A stretch of 64,000 nt of DNA from an uncultured Chloroflexota bacterium (GTDB taxonomy: Bacteria; Chloroflexota; UBA11872): positions 1,674,472 through 1,738,471 of the forward strand of contig OY282448.1 in the NCBI GenBank assembly GCA_958296175.1, in the 5' to 3' direction. How positions within the stretch are numbered: the stretch's first letter is position 1; each line of letters opens with the position of its first letter. The notes under the pieces were generated by a model. That model saw only the letters and a program-made list of their open reading frames with translations, searched no databases and was not told where the DNA came from. The position numbers and the translations under genes were made by a program. This document shows positions 52,803 to 62,371 of the stretch, piece after piece.

Positions 52803-53407
52803 CAGGCGCGGCCCGCGCCGCCGCCGCCGGCCGCCGCCGCGGCCTGGGCGGCCATCTCTGCGGCGACTTCCGCGGCGACCTCCGCGGCGCTGCGTCCGTT
52901 AGTGTCGATGCGCAGATGCGCCTGGCCGTAGGCCGGCGCGCGTTCGGCGAGCTGCGCGCGCAGGCGCGCGGCCGGGTCGCCGCGCAGCAGCGGCCGCGGC
53001 TCGGCGGCCGCGGCCGCCGCCAGCCGCCGCGCGGCCTCGTCGGGGTCGACTTTCAGCCAGACCACCAGGCCGCGCTTCAGCAGGCAGCGGCGCGTCAGAC
53101 ACTCCTGGAAGGCCCCGCCGCCCAGCGCCACCACCTGGCGCGGGCGGGCCGCCAGCTCCAGCGCCGCGGATTGCTCGTACGCGCGGAACGCCGCTTCGCC
53201 CCGCGCGGCGAACAGCGCCGCGATGCTGCGGCCGGTGCGCCGCTCCACCTCGGCGTCGGTGTCGCGCGCCGCCCAGCCCAGGCGCCGCGCCGCCAGCCTG
53301 GCCGCGCTGGACTTCCCGGCGCCGCTCAGACCAACCAGGAAGACACGGTTGCGGCCGCACGGCAGCAGCAGTCTGGGGTCGACTTTTAGATCCTCGTACA
53401 GGGGCAT
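52802..53407 (-). CDS. aroK: Shikimate kinase
   Basis: A 201 aa kinase that phosphorylates shikimate. It has the P-loop GLSGAGKSS near residue 26, the DTDAEVERRTG substrate region (Asp-Thr-Asp) and GGGAF downstream. The N-terminus is longer than usual and the C-terminus ends in a low-complexity Ala/Gly tail. It starts 15 bases after the aroC stop. Confidence 0.95.
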   Translation of the reverse strand: MPLYEDLKVDPRLLLPCGRNRVFLVGLSGAGKSSAARLAARRLGWAARDTDAEVERRTGRSIAALFAARGEAAFRAYEQSAALELAARPRQVVALGGGAFQECLTRRCLLKRGLVVWLKVDPDEAARRLAAAAAAEPRPLLRGDPAARLRAQLAERAPAYGQAHLRIDTNGRSAAEVAAEVAAEMAAQAAAAAGGGGAGRA

Positions 53408-53422
53408 AACTGCGCTACCGCG

Positions 53423-54607
53423 TCACGTGGACGGGTCCGGCGGCGCATACGCGGCGCGGCGCCGCGCCACGGCGGCCTGCGTCTCCGCCAGACTGTCGCC
53501 GCCGAACGTGTCCAGCACGGCGTCGGCCAGCACCAGCGCGGTCATGGCCTCGCCGATCACGCCGGCCGCGGGCGCCACGCACACGTCCGAGCGTTCGAAG
53601 TGCGCCGCCGCGGCGGCGCGCGTGCGCACGTCCACGGTGCGCAGCGGCCGCCGCATGGTGGAGATGGGCTTGAGCGCGCCGCGCACGACCACGGGCTGGC
53701 CGTTGGTCATGCCGCCCTCGAAGCCGCCGGCGCGGTTGCTCAGGCGCGTCCAGCCGCCCTGCGCGTCCAGCGCAATCTCGTCGTGCACCTCGTGTCCGCG
53801 CGCCGCCGCGTTGGCGAAGGCGGGGCCGATTTCGGCGCCCTTGACGGCGTTGATGCTGACGATGGCCTGCGTCAGGCGCGCGTCCAGCTTGCGGTCCCAC
53901 TGCACGTGGCTGCCCAGGCCCACCGGCAGGCCCCAGGCCGCCACCTCGAACACGCCGCCCAGCGTGGTGCCGGCGGCGCGCGCGGCGTCGATTTCGTCCA
54001 TCATGGCCTGGGACGCCGCCGCGCTGACCGCCCGCACGGGCGAGGCCTCCACGGCGTCCCACGGCCAGCGGCCGGGGTCCGCGTGGTCCAGCGCAGGTTC
54101 GTCCTCGACCGGGCCGATGCGCACGGTGCGGCTGCGAATCTGCACGCCCAGCGCGGCCAGGAAGGCGCGCGCCACCGCGCCCGCCGCCACGCGCGCCGTG
54201 GTCTCGCGCGCGCTGGAGCGTTCCAGGATGTTGCGCAGGTCGTCGGTGCCGTACTTGAGCATGCCCGCCAGGTCGGCGTGCCCGGGGCGCGGTTTGGTGA
54301 CGGGCGGGACGGGCGCGTCGATGGGTTCCACGGCCATTTTCTCGCCCCAGTTGACCCAGTCGCGGTTTTCGATCAGCAGCGTGATGGGGCTGCCCAGCGT
54401 CTGGCCGTGCCGCACGCCGCTGCGGATGACGGCCTGGTCGCGTTCGATGGTCATGCGCCCGCCGCGCCCGTAGCCGCCCTGGCGGCGCGCCAGGTCGGGG
54501 TTGACGTCGCGCACGCCCAGCGGCATGCCCAGCGGCACGCCCTCGATGATGACGGTCAGCCCGGGCCCGTGCGATTCGCCCGCCGTCAGGTAGCGCAGCC
54601 GCCCCAT
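53423..54607 (-). CDS. aroC: Chorismate synthase
   Basis: The FMN-dependent last step to chorismate. The 394 aa protein begins MGRLRYLTAGESHGPGLT, the first chorismate synthase signature. The RRQGGYGRGGRM and ARETTARVAAGAVAR blocks follow, and the SNRAGGFEGGMTNGQP segment near residue 290 is the last. No truncation. It ends two bases short of aroE. Confidence 0.97.
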   Translation of the reverse strand: MGRLRYLTAGESHGPGLTVIIEGVPLGMPLGVRDVNPDLARRQGGYGRGGRMTIERDQAVIRSGVRHGQTLGSPITLLIENRDWVNWGEKMAVEPIDAPVPPVTKPRPGHADLAGMLKYGTDDLRNILERSSARETTARVAAGAVARAFLAALGVQIRSRTVRIGPVEDEPALDHADPGRWPWDAVEASPVRAVSAAASQAMMDEIDAARAAGTTLGGVFEVAAWGLPVGLGSHVQWDRKLDARLTQAIVSINAVKGAEIGPAFANAAARGHEVHDEIALDAQGGWTRLSNRAGGFEGGMTNGQPVVVRGALKPISTMRRPLRTVDVRTRAAAAAHFERSDVCVAPAAGVIGEAMTALVLADAVLDTFGGDSLAETQAAVARRRAAYAPPDPST

Positions 54608-54609
54608 GC

Positions 54610-55479
54610 TCAGCCTCCGGCCGCCGTGTCGGCGGCGTCCAGCGCCGCGCGCGCCGCGCGGCGCATCACGTCCACGGGCGCGCGCCGCCCGGTCCAGCGT
54701 TCCAGGCTGGCCGCACCCTGCAAGACCAGCATGTCCAGCCCGCCCAGCGTGCGCGCGCCCGCGTCCCGGGCAGCGGTCAGCAGCGGCGTCATGGCAGGGC
54801 GGTACACGATGTCGTACACCAGCAGCCGAGCGTGCATCCAGGCGGCGGGAATCGGCAAGCCGTCAGGCGCGGGACCGCCCGCCATGCCCACGCTGGTGGT
54901 GTTCACCAGCAGGTCGGCGCGGGCGGCGTCGCGCTGCAGCGCGGGGTCGGCCAGGTCGCGGGCGGCGGCCGCGGCCGCGGCGCCGGCGGCCAGGTCCGCG
55001 GCCAGGCCGCGCGCGCGCGCGGGAGTGCGGTTGGCGATCACGACCTGCGCCGCGCCGGCGTCCGCCAGGGCGTGCAGGGCCGCGCGCGCGGCGCCGCCGG
55101 CGCCCAGCACCAGCGCGCGCGCGCCGCGGGCGTCGAACCCGCCGCGCCGCAGCGCCTCGGCAAAGCCGTAGAGGTCCGTGTTGTCGCCGCACAGGCGCCC
55201 GCCGTCCAGGCTCACGGTGTTGACCGCCCCCAGGCGCGCGGCCGCCGGCGCCAGGTCGTCCACGGCCGCCGCGGCGGCGCGCTTGTGCGGAATAGTCACG
55301 TTGATCCCGGCCAGACGCCCGGCGCGCACGTCCCGAAAGCGCCGCGGCGCCTGCGCCGGCGGCGTGGGCAGCGCCGTGTACACCGCGTCGATCCCCAGCG
55401 CGTCCAGCGCCGCCTGCTGCATGACGGGCGAGAGCGTGTGGCCCAGCGGCCAGCCGATGACGCCGTAGGCGGCGCTCAT
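54610..55479 (-). CDS. aroE: Shikimate dehydrogenase
   Basis: Reduces 3-dehydroshikimate with NADPH. The 289 aa protein starts MSAAYGVIGWPLGHTLSPVM, keeps the catalytic Lys in NVTIPHKRAA and the cofactor loop VLGAGGAARAALHAL. ATG 55479 overlaps the aroA stop by 4 bases. The upstream frame to 55506 is only a few codons longer and lacks support. Confidence 0.96.
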   Translation of the reverse strand: MSAAYGVIGWPLGHTLSPVMQQAALDALGIDAVYTALPTPPAQAPRRFRDVRAGRLAGINVTIPHKRAAAAAVDDLAPAAARLGAVNTVSLDGGRLCGDNTDLYGFAEALRRGGFDARGARALVLGAGGAARAALHALADAGAAQVVIANRTPARARGLAADLAAGAAAAAAARDLADPALQRDAARADLLVNTTSVGMAGGPAPDGLPIPAAWMHARLLVYDIVYRPAMTPLLTAARDAGARTLGGLDMLVLQGAASLERWTGRRAPVDVMRRAARAALDAADTAAGG

Positions 55480-56774
55480 GCGCGCAGCCGCTCCAGGTCG
55501 TCCCAAAACGCGGGGTAGGACACCGCCGCGGCGTCCGCGCCGTGAATGGTGACGGGGCCGTCCGCGCTCAGCGCGGCCGCGGCGGCCAGCATGGCCATGC
55601 GGTGGTCGCCGCCCGCGTCCACGCGCGCGCCCGCGGCGCGCCCGCCGCCGGCCACCGTGAACCCGTCCGGCGCGGCCTCGACCTCCAGACCCAGCGCGCC
55701 CAGCAGCCGTTCGGTGGCGCGCAGCCGGTCCGACTCCTTGACGCGCAGCTCGGCCGCGTCGGCAATGCGCGACTCGCCCTGCGCGGCGGCGGCCAGCAGC
55801 GCCAGCAGCGGCGCTTCGTCGATCAGGCGCGGGATCAGCGCGCCGCCGGCGTGCAGGCCCCGCAGCCGGGAGGAGCGCACGGTCACCGCCCCCACGGGCT
55901 CGGGTTCCTCGCGCTCGACCTCGACCTCCAGGTCCGCCTGCATGGCGCGCAGCGCGTCCAGCAGGCCCGTGCGCAGCGGGTTCAGCCCCACGCCGCGGAT
56001 CGTGACCTCGGCGTCCGGGTGCAGCGCCGCGGCCGCAATCCAGAAGGCCGCCGAGGAGAGGTCGCCCGGCACGTCGAGGTCCACGGGGTCCAGCGCCTCG
56101 GCCGGTTCGCAGCGCAGCACGGCGCCGTCGGTCTGCACGCGCGCGCCCTGCGCGCGCAGCATGCGCTCGGTGTGGTCGCGGCTGGGGGCCGGCTGGCGGA
56201 TCGTGGAGGGCCCGTCGGCGCGCAGCGCCGCCAGCGCCAGCGCCGAGGTGACCTGCGCGCTGGCCACCGGCACGGTCAGGTCCGCGCCGCGCAGGCGGCT
56301 GGGCGCCAGCGCCAGCGGCGCCAGTGCGCCGTCCGCGCGCCCGTCCACGCGCGCGCCCATGGCGCGCAGCGGCCGCGTGATGCGGCGCATGGGCCGCGCC
56401 CGCAGCGAGGCGTCGCCGCTCAGCACGGCGTGCAGCGGGCGCCCGGCCAGCAGGCCGCAGGCCAGCCGCATGGTGGTGCCGCTGTTGGCGCAGTCCAGCA
56501 CGTCGGCCGGCTCGGCCGCGCCGTGCAGGCCAACGCCGTCCACGGTCAGCGCGCCGTCGTCCATGGCCGTGCGGGCGCCCAGCGCCCGCACCAGCGCGGC
56601 GCTGGCGCGCGTGTCGGCGCCCAGCCCGGGGCCGCGCAGGCGCGAGCGGCCCGACCCCAGCGCGCCCAGCAGCAGCCCGCGGTGCGTGATCGACTTGTCG
56701 CCCGGCACCGTCAGCTCGCCGCGCAGCCGCCGGGCCGGCGCCACCACGCGCACCGCGGCGCCGCCGCGGCTCAC
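55476..56774 (-). CDS. aroA: EPSP synthase (5-enolpyruvylshikimate-3-phosphate synthase)
   Basis: A 432 aa enzyme that joins PEP and shikimate 3-phosphate. The GTG at 56774 overlaps the aroF stop (GTGA). N-terminal signature PGDKSITHRGLLLGAL, central LDCANSGTTMRLACGLL and C-terminal RVKESDRLRATERLLG are all present. In the glyphosate-binding loop the sequence is NSGTTMR, as in the sensitive class I type. The longer frame to 57875 is the opposing reading of aroF. Confidence 0.96.
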   Translation of the reverse strand: MSRGGAAVRVVAPARRLRGELTVPGDKSITHRGLLLGALGSGRSRLRGPGLGADTRASAALVRALGARTAMDDGALTVDGVGLHGAAEPADVLDCANSGTTMRLACGLLAGRPLHAVLSGDASLRARPMRRITRPLRAMGARVDGRADGALAPLALAPSRLRGADLTVPVASAQVTSALALAALRADGPSTIRQPAPSRDHTERMLRAQGARVQTDGAVLRCEPAEALDPVDLDVPGDLSSAAFWIAAAALHPDAEVTIRGVGLNPLRTGLLDALRAMQADLEVEVEREEPEPVGAVTVRSSRLRGLHAGGALIPRLIDEAPLLALLAAAAQGESRIADAAELRVKESDRLRATERLLGALGLEVEAAPDGFTVAGGGRAAGARVDAGGDHRMAMLAAAAALSADGPVTIHGADAAAVSYPAFWDDLERLRA

Positions 56775-57820
56775 GCGGCGGCCGGCGCCGGCGCCCGCGC
56801 CGGCGCGGCCAGCGGCCGGCCCAGGGCCGCCGCCATGGGGCGCAGCGCCGCCATCAGCGCGCCAAAGTGGTCGAAGTTCAGGCTCTGCTGGCCGTCGAGC
56901 AGGGCAGCCTCCGGCGTGGGGTGCACCTCCACGATCACGCCGTCGGCGCCGGCCGCCACCGCAGCCAGCGTCAGCGGTTCCACCATGAACCAGTGGCCGG
57001 TGCCTTGCGACGGGTCCACCACCAGCGGCAGGTGCGTGCGCTGGCGCAGCAGCGGCACGGCGTTCAGGTCCAGGGTGAAGCGCGAGGTGGTCTCGAACGT
57101 GCGGATGCCGCGTTCGCACAGCACCACGTCGGGGTTGCCCGCCGCCAGCACGTATTCGGCGCACATCAGCCACTCGTCGATGGTGTTGCCCATGCCGCGC
57201 TTCAGCAGCACGGGTCGGCCGCAGCCGCCCACTTCGCGCAGCAGCGGGTAGTTCTGCGCGTTGCGCGTGCCCACCTGCAGCATGTCGGCGTATTCCGCCA
57301 CCATCTCCACCTGCCGCGGGTCGAGGACTTCGGTGACGATTGGCAGGCCGGTAGCCGCGCGCGCCTCGGCCAGAAGCTCCAGCCCCGCCTCCCCCAGGCC
57401 CTGAAAGCTGTAGGGCGAGCTGCGCGGCTTGAAGGCGCCGCCGCGCAGCGCGTGCGCGCCGCTGGCGGCCACGCAGCTGGCCGCGGCTTCCAGCTGCGCG
57501 CGGCTCTCCACCGTGCAGGGCCCCGCGATCACCGTCACCGCGCCGCCCCCAACCGCGGCGCCGCCCACGCGCACCGTGGAGCGTTCGCGTTCCGGGCCGC
57601 GCGCGGCCAGCTTGAACGGCTCGCCGATGGGCATGGCGGACTCCACGCCCCCCATGCGCCGCACTTGCTGCAGCAGTTCCGGCGGGCGGTGGCCGATGAC
57701 CGCGATCACGGTCTTGGCCACGCCGCGCAGGACCCGCGTTTCCAGTCCCTCGGCGTGCACGCGCTCCTGAACCGCCAGCGTGTCCGCCTGGCTGGCCGCG
57801 TCCTGCATCACGATGATCAT
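56771..57820 (-). CDS. aroF: DAHP synthase (3-deoxy-7-phosphoheptulonate synthase)
   Basis: The first step of the shikimate pathway. The 349 aa type I-beta protein has an N-terminal ferredoxin-like regulatory domain (about 1-70), which mediates aromatic feedback in relatives, and a TIM barrel with GPCTVESRAQ, GGAFKPRSSPYSFQGLG and LKRGMGNTIDEW. Metal and PEP-binding Cys, His, Glu and Asp positions are visible (IAGPCTVES, VDPSQGTGHW, VIVEVHPTPEA). It heads the aro operon, behind a leader with a terminator. Confidence 0.96.
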   Translation of the reverse strand: MIIVMQDAASQADTLAVQERVHAEGLETRVLRGVAKTVIAVIGHRPPELLQQVRRMGGVESAMPIGEPFKLAARGPERERSTVRVGGAAVGGGAVTVIAGPCTVESRAQLEAAASCVAASGAHALRGGAFKPRSSPYSFQGLGEAGLELLAEARAATGLPIVTEVLDPRQVEMVAEYADMLQVGTRNAQNYPLLREVGGCGRPVLLKRGMGNTIDEWLMCAEYVLAAGNPDVVLCERGIRTFETTSRFTLDLNAVPLLRQRTHLPLVVDPSQGTGHWFMVEPLTLAAVAAGADGVIVEVHPTPEAALLDGQQSLNFDHFGALMAALRPMAAALGRPLAAPARAPAPAAA

Positions 57821-57877
57821 GCGGGCAAATCTCCTTGCGCGGCGCCCCCGGCGCCGCCGTCCAAAACGAGCGCAAAC

Positions 57878-57905
57878 AAAAAAAGCAGAGGCGTTTGGCC
57901 TCTGC
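57878..57905 (-). terminator. Intrinsic terminator in the aroF leader (attenuator candidate)
   Basis: On the minus strand GCAGAGGC, loop CAAAC, GCCTCTGC forms an 8-base-pair stem followed by seven T. It ends 58 bases before the aroF ATG. No minus-strand gene lies upstream that it could serve, and the neighbour (58279-59682) diverges, so attenuation of the aro operon is likely. Confidence 0.75.
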
Positions 57906-57929
57906 CGCCGGCGGGGAGCTGGGCCGCGC

Positions 57930-58010
57930 TTACATCGCGCACCGACCCGGCCGCGCCGGCGCCGGAAACGCGAAATACGCGCAGGTGCGTCGCTGCATCG
58001 TTATGGGCAT
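57930..58010 (-). CDS. Candidate aro leader peptide, 26 aa
   Basis: ATG 58010 to the TAA at 57930 encodes 26 residues with the run CAYFAFP (Tyr, Phe, Phe); a second ATG at 57998 gives 22 residues. The stop lies 25 bases before the terminator stem. Ribosome stalling at the Tyr/Phe codons could prevent the terminator from forming, as in pheA-type leaders. There is no clear ribosome site and only three aromatic codons, so the case is inference. Confidence 0.4.
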   Translation of the reverse strand: MPITMQRRTCAYFAFPAPARPGRCAM

Positions 58011-58041
58011 GGGCGGCGGGCGTGTGCGAGTCGGGCATCGC

Positions 58042-58070
58042 AGTGTGCGCCGCTGCGCGGCCGGCGTCAA
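58042..58070 (-). promoter_or_regulatory. Candidate promoter of the aro operon
   Basis: TTGACG (58070-58065, 5 of 6), a 17-base gap, then CACACT (58047-58042, 3 of 6). The start near 58035 would give a leader of about 215 bases containing the small ORF and the terminator. Confidence 0.4.
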
Positions 58071-58278
58071 CCGCCGCGCCCACAGCGCCCCGCGGGCGCT
58101 CCCAGGCGCGTCAGGGTCCCGCGTATGCCATTCCAATTTTGGACAGGTGCGGCTCGGCGCTCGCAGGCGCTCCAGGGTCCCGCGCCCTCGCCGACCGTGC
58201 CGCCGAGGCCGCCGCCTCCCCAGGCGCGCCAGGCGCCTGCTGGCGGCCGCGCGTGCGGCTTCGGTACGCTGCCCAGGA

Positions 58279-59682
58279 GTGGATGCAGGGGGCGCGGCGG
58301 CTGTGCAACCCGAGCGGCCGGCCAGCGAAGCCGATCTCGTGCGCCTGTGGCTGCACGCCGCGGCGCGCGCCGGCCCCATGCGCGACTCGCGCGGGCGCTC
58401 GATCGACGTCATTTACCCCGGCCGCCGCACGGGCCTGCCCGGGCCCGACCTGGTGGACGCGATCGTCAGCATCGACGGCGGTCCCGCGCGGCGCATGGCG
58501 GTGGAAGTGCACCTGGACGAGGCCTCGTGGCACGCCCACGGCCACGCCCGCGACCCGCGCTACGCCGCGCCGCTGCTGCACCTGGTCTGGGCCCGCGCGC
58601 GCCGGCCGGCGCCCGACTGGCCGCCCCACATTCTGGCGCCGCGCGCGCTGGCCGCCTGGGCGGCGGCGCCCGGCCTGCCTGCGGCCGCCGCCCCCGGCTG
58701 GCCCTGCCAGGGCCAGCCCCAGGACGCGGCGCGCGCCGCCGAGCTGCACGCCGAGCTGCGCGCGCAAGGCCAGCGGCGCTTCGACGAGCGGGCGGCGGCG
58801 CTGGAAGGCGACGTCGAGGCGCTGGGCGCCGAGCAGGCGCTGCACCTTGCGCTGCTGCGCACCCTGGGGGCCACGGCCAACGTGCGGCCCTTCGCCGCCG
58901 TGGCCGCCGCCGCGCCGGCCGCGCTGCTGGAGGCGCTGCGCGGCGCACCGGACGGCGCGCGGCTGCCGCGCGTCGAAGCCGAGCTGCTGGGCGCCGCGGG
59001 CCTGCTGCCCAGCCAGCGCGGCCTGCCGGCGGCGCATCCGCATCTGGCCGCGCTGGAACGCGCCTGGACGCTGCGCGGCCCGCGCCCGCCGCCGGTCGGC
59101 GCGTTCACGCTGGCGGCCGTGCGGCCGGCCAACTGGCCGGCGCGCCGCCTGGCCGGCGCGGCGCGCATCCTCAGCGCGCCGCCGCCCGCGGAGGGCGCGT
59201 TCGCCGCCGCGCTGGAAACGCGCGTGCTGGCGGCGGCCGCCGGCGGCGCGGGCGCTCTGCGCCGCTGGTTCGAGGTTCCCCTGGCCCCGCAGGACTTTTG
59301 GGCCGGCCACGTCGACGCGGGGCGGCCCTCCAGCCGCCCGCTGCGCGCGCTGATCGGGCGCAGCTGCGCCCTGGAGCTGCTGGTCAACGCCGCCCTGCCG
59401 TTTGCGGCGGCGCTGGGGCGGCGGCGCGGCGACGCGCGCCTGGCGCGGGCCGCCGCGCAGGCGTTCGCCGCGCTGGCCGGCGGCGGCTGGAACCGGCACA
59501 CCCGCTACGTGGCCGGCGTCCTGCGCCTGGACGCGCGCGGCCTGAGCGCCCCCATCGCCCAGCAGGGGCTGCTGCGCCTCTACCGGCGCTGGTGCCGGGA
59601 CAAGCGCTGCCAGGAATGCCCGGCGGCGGCGCGGTCGGGGCGCGCCGCCAGCGGCCAGGGGGCGGCGGCCGGCGGCTCGTGA
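58279..59682 (+). CDS. DUF2851-family protein
   Basis: About 467 aa. It belongs to DUF2851, a broadly conserved family without assigned function. A VEVHLDEASWHAHGHARDPR segment near residue 75 recalls the PD-(D/E)XK-like sites predicted in the family (Glu-x-His in place of Glu-x-Lys). The C-terminus has a CRDKRCQECPAA zinc-binding-like end. The start is uncertain between GTG 58279 and GTG 58303. It diverges from aroF. The 59683-59892 gap holds the lon promoter and nothing else I can identify. Confidence 0.75.
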   Translation: MDAGGAAAVQPERPASEADLVRLWLHAAARAGPMRDSRGRSIDVIYPGRRTGLPGPDLVDAIVSIDGGPARRMAVEVHLDEASWHAHGHARDPRYAAPLLHLVWARARRPAPDWPPHILAPRALAAWAAAPGLPAAAAPGWPCQGQPQDAARAAELHAELRAQGQRRFDERAAALEGDVEALGAEQALHLALLRTLGATANVRPFAAVAAAAPAALLEALRGAPDGARLPRVEAELLGAAGLLPSQRGLPAAHPHLAALERAWTLRGPRPPPVGAFTLAAVRPANWPARRLAGAARILSAPPPAEGAFAAALETRVLAAAAGGAGALRRWFEVPLAPQDFWAGHVDAGRPSSRPLRALIGRSCALELLVNAALPFAAALGRRRGDARLARAAAQAFAALAGGGWNRHTRYVAGVLRLDARGLSAPIAQQGLLRLYRRWCRDKRCQECPAAARSGRAASGQGAAAGGS

Positions 59683-59854
59683 CTCGGGCGCGCGGCGCGC
59701 TCGCCGCGGCCGGCCGCGGCCGCCGGCCGAGCGGCGGCGTCTGCGTCTGGCGCTCCAGCGTGCGCGCTGCGCCTGCGCCGCTCCCCGCCGCACACCTCAC
59801 GCCGCTCCCCGCGCTCCACGTCTCCCAACCGTGCTTGTATTCGCAGCAGACGAC

Positions 59855-59883
59855 TTGACAGTCGGACGCTCAATGTCTACGCT
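59855..59883 (+). promoter_or_regulatory. Candidate lon promoter
   Basis: A perfect TTGACA (59855-59860), 17 bases, then TACGCT (59878-59883). The start would be about 5 bases before the lon ATG, so the message would be nearly leaderless. I see no CIRCE-type or sigma-32-type element. Confidence 0.45.
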
Positions 59884-59892
59884 CCGTTCGAA

Positions 59893-62358
59893 ATGACGCA
59901 TCCCGCGCCCCAGTCCGACGACGCCCCCGCCCCCCCCGGCGCGCCTGGCGCCGCCCCCGCGTCCGGCGGCGGCGAACCGCGCGCGGCCCGGCGCGCGCCG
60001 GCCGTGGCTTCGGTCAGGCCGCCCGCCGCGCGGCTGCCGCTGGTGCCGCTGCCCGACTGGGTGGCGTACCCCGGCCTGACCATGCCCCTGCACGCCAGCC
60101 GCGCCGCCTCGGTGGACGCGCTGGCCGCCGCCGGCGCCGGCGGCGGCCTGGTGGCGCTGGTCACCCAGCGGCGCGCGCGCAAGCGCGTCGACCCGGAGCG
60201 CCTGTACCAGGTCGGCGTCGCGGCGCGCGTCATCCGGCGCCTGCGCATGCCCGACGGCGGCGTGCAGGTGCTGCTGGAAGGTCAGCACCGCGCCCTGATC
60301 GAGCGCGTGCAACCCGTCGGCCGCCACTTCGAGGCGCAGGTCACGCCGCTGCCGGTCGAGCTGGCGCCCTCGCTGGAGCTGGAGGCGCTGCGCCGCGTGG
60401 TGGTCGCGCAGGTGGAGGCCGTGGCCGAAGAAACCAACGTCTTCGCGCCCGAGATGGTGGCCATGGCGCGCCGCGCCGGCGACCCCAGCTGGCTGGCCGA
60501 TTACGTGGCCTTTTCCTCCGACATGTCCACGCGCGAGCGCCAGACCGTGCTGGAAACGCTGGACCCCACCGAGCGCTTGCGCACGGTGGCGCGCTATCTG
60601 ACCAAGCAGGTCGAAATCCTCAACATCCGCAACAAGATCCACGGCGAAATCCAGGAGGGGATCGAGAAGGTGCAGCGCGACTTCTACCTGCGCGAGCAGC
60701 TGCGCGCCATTCAGCGCGAGCTGGGCGTGGCCAGCCCGCAGCTGGACGACGCCGACGAGCTGCGCGCGCGCGCCGCGGCGTTGGAGCTGCCGCCCGAGGC
60801 CGCCGCCAAGGCGCAGCAGGAAATCGCGCGCCTGGAGGCCACCCCGCCCACCTCGCCCGAAGTCGGCGTCATCCGCGGCTATCTGGACTGGCTGCTGGGC
60901 CTGCCCTGGGCGTGCGAAACGCGCGACCGCCAGAGCCTGGCGCGCGCGCGCCGCGTGCTCGACCGCGACCACTTCGGCCTGCAGAAGCCCAAAGAGCGCG
61001 TGCTGGAGTTCCTGGCGGTGCGCGCCATCGCCCAGCGCGTGCGCACCCCCATCCTCTGCTTCACCGGCCCGCCGGGCGTGGGCAAAACCAGCCTGGGCCG
61101 CTCCATCGCGCGCGCGCTGGGCCGCGAGTTCGTGCGCATCTCCCTGGGCGGCGTGCGCGACGAAGCCGAAATCCGCGGCCACCGCCGCACCTACGTCGGC
61201 GCCCTGCCCGGCCGCATCGTGCAGGCGCTGCGGCGCGCCGGGTCGCGCAACCCAGTGCTGCTGCTAGACGAAATCGACAAGATCGGGCGCGACGTGCGCG
61301 GCGACCCGTCCTCGGCGCTGCTGGAGGTGCTGGACCCGGAGCACAACAGCGCCTTCGCCGACCATTACCTCGACGTGCCCGTCGACCTCTCGCGCGTGCT
61401 CTTCGCCGCCACGGCCAACACGGCCGACGACATCCCGGCCGTGCTGCGCGACCGCATGGAAATCATCGAGCTGAGCGGGTACACCGAAGAAGAAAAGATC
61501 GCCATCGCGCACGGCTTCCTGCTGCCGCGGCAGCTGCGGCAGCACGGGCTGCGCGGCGCCGGCGTCCAGTTCAGCACCGGCGCGGTGCGCGAAGTCATCC
61601 GCCGCTACACGCGCGAGGCCGGCGTGCGCGGCCTGGAACGCCAGCTGGCCGGCGTCTGCCGCAAGCTGGCCCGGCGCCTGGCGGCCAACGGCCGCGCCGC
61701 GCGGCGCATTGCCCCGCGCCACGTGCGCGCCGCCCTGGGCCCCGCCCGCTTCCCGCCCGACGACGACGCGCGCCAGCCCGAGGTCGGCGTGGCCACCGGC
61801 CTGGCCGTCACCCCCGGCGGCGGCGAAGTGCTGGACGTCGAGGCCGCCTGGGTCACAGGCGCCGGCAAGCTGCGCGTCACCGGCCAGCTGGGGGACGTCA
61901 TGAGCGAGTCGGTGCGCGCCGCCCTCTCCTTCGCGCGCACCCGCACCGGCGCCTTCGGCGTGGACCCGGGGGTGTTCGCCGCCCGCGACCTGCACGTGCA
62001 CGTGCCGGCCGGCAGCGTCCCCAAGGACGGCCCCTCGGCCGGCGTCACCATGAGCGCCGCCATCATGTCCGCCGTCACCGGGCGGCGCGTGCGGCGCGAC
62101 ATTGCCATGACCGGCGAGGTCACCCTGCGCGGCCGCGTCCTCCCCATCGGCGGCCTCAAAGAAAAAGTGCTGGCCGCCCACCGCGCCGGCCTGCACACCG
62201 TCATCGCGCCGGCCGACAACCGCGCCGACCTGGACGACATCCCCGCGCGCGTGCGCAAGCAGATGCGCTTCGTGTGGGTCAGCGACATGGACACCGTGCT
62301 TTCGACCGTCTTGATTCACGACCACCCAGCGGCGCCGGCGGCGCCCAGACCAGCCTAG
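59893..62358 (+). CDS. lon: ATP-dependent protease Lon
   Basis: An 821 aa AAA+ protease. The N-terminal substrate-binding domain (about 50-250; [16 protein letters not shown]) is followed by the AAA+ core with Walker [10 protein letters not shown] near 395, Walker [11 protein letters not shown], and the serine-lysine protease domain (catalytic Ser in [10 protein letters not shown] near 715; Lys in the [13 protein letters not shown] block). The first 40 residues are low-complexity Ala/Pro. ATG 59893 is used. dnaK follows 13 bases later, so the two are probably one stress operon. Confidence 0.97.
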   Translation: MTHPAPQSDDAPAPPGAPGAAPASGGGEPRAARRAPAVASVRPPAARLPLVPLPDWVAYPGLTMPLHASRAASVDALAAAGAGGGLVALVTQRRARKRVDPERLYQVGVAARVIRRLRMPDGGVQVLLEGQHRALIERVQPVGRHFEAQVTPLPVELAPSLELEALRRVVVAQVEAVAEETNVFAPEMVAMARRAGDPSWLADYVAFSSDMSTRERQTVLETLDPTERLRTVARYLTKQVEILNIRNKIHGEIQEGIEKVQRDFYLREQLRAIQRELGVASPQLDDADELRARAAALELPPEAAAKAQQEIARLEATPPTSPEVGVIRGYLDWLLGLPWACETRDRQSLARARRVLDRDHFGLQKPKERVLEFLAVRAIAQRVRTPILCFTGPPGVGKTSLGRSIARALGREFVRISLGGVRDEAEIRGHRRTYVGALPGRIVQALRRAGSRNPVLLLDEIDKIGRDVRGDPSSALLEVLDPEHNSAFADHYLDVPVDLSRVLFAATANTADDIPAVLRDRMEIIELSGYTEEEKIAIAHGFLLPRQLRQHGLRGAGVQFSTGAVREVIRRYTREAGVRGLERQLAGVCRKLARRLAANGRAARRIAPRHVRAALGPARFPPDDDARQPEVGVATGLAVTPGGGEVLDVEAAWVTGAGKLRVTGQLGDVMSESVRAALSFARTRTGAFGVDPGVFAARDLHVHVPAGSVPKDGPSAGVTMSAAIMSAVTGRRVRRDIAMTGEVTLRGRVLPIGGLKEKVLAAHRAGLHTVIAPADNRADLDDIPARVRKQMRFVWVSDMDTVLSTVLIHDHPAAPAAPRPA

Positions 62359-62371
62359 GAGGGAACCGCGC

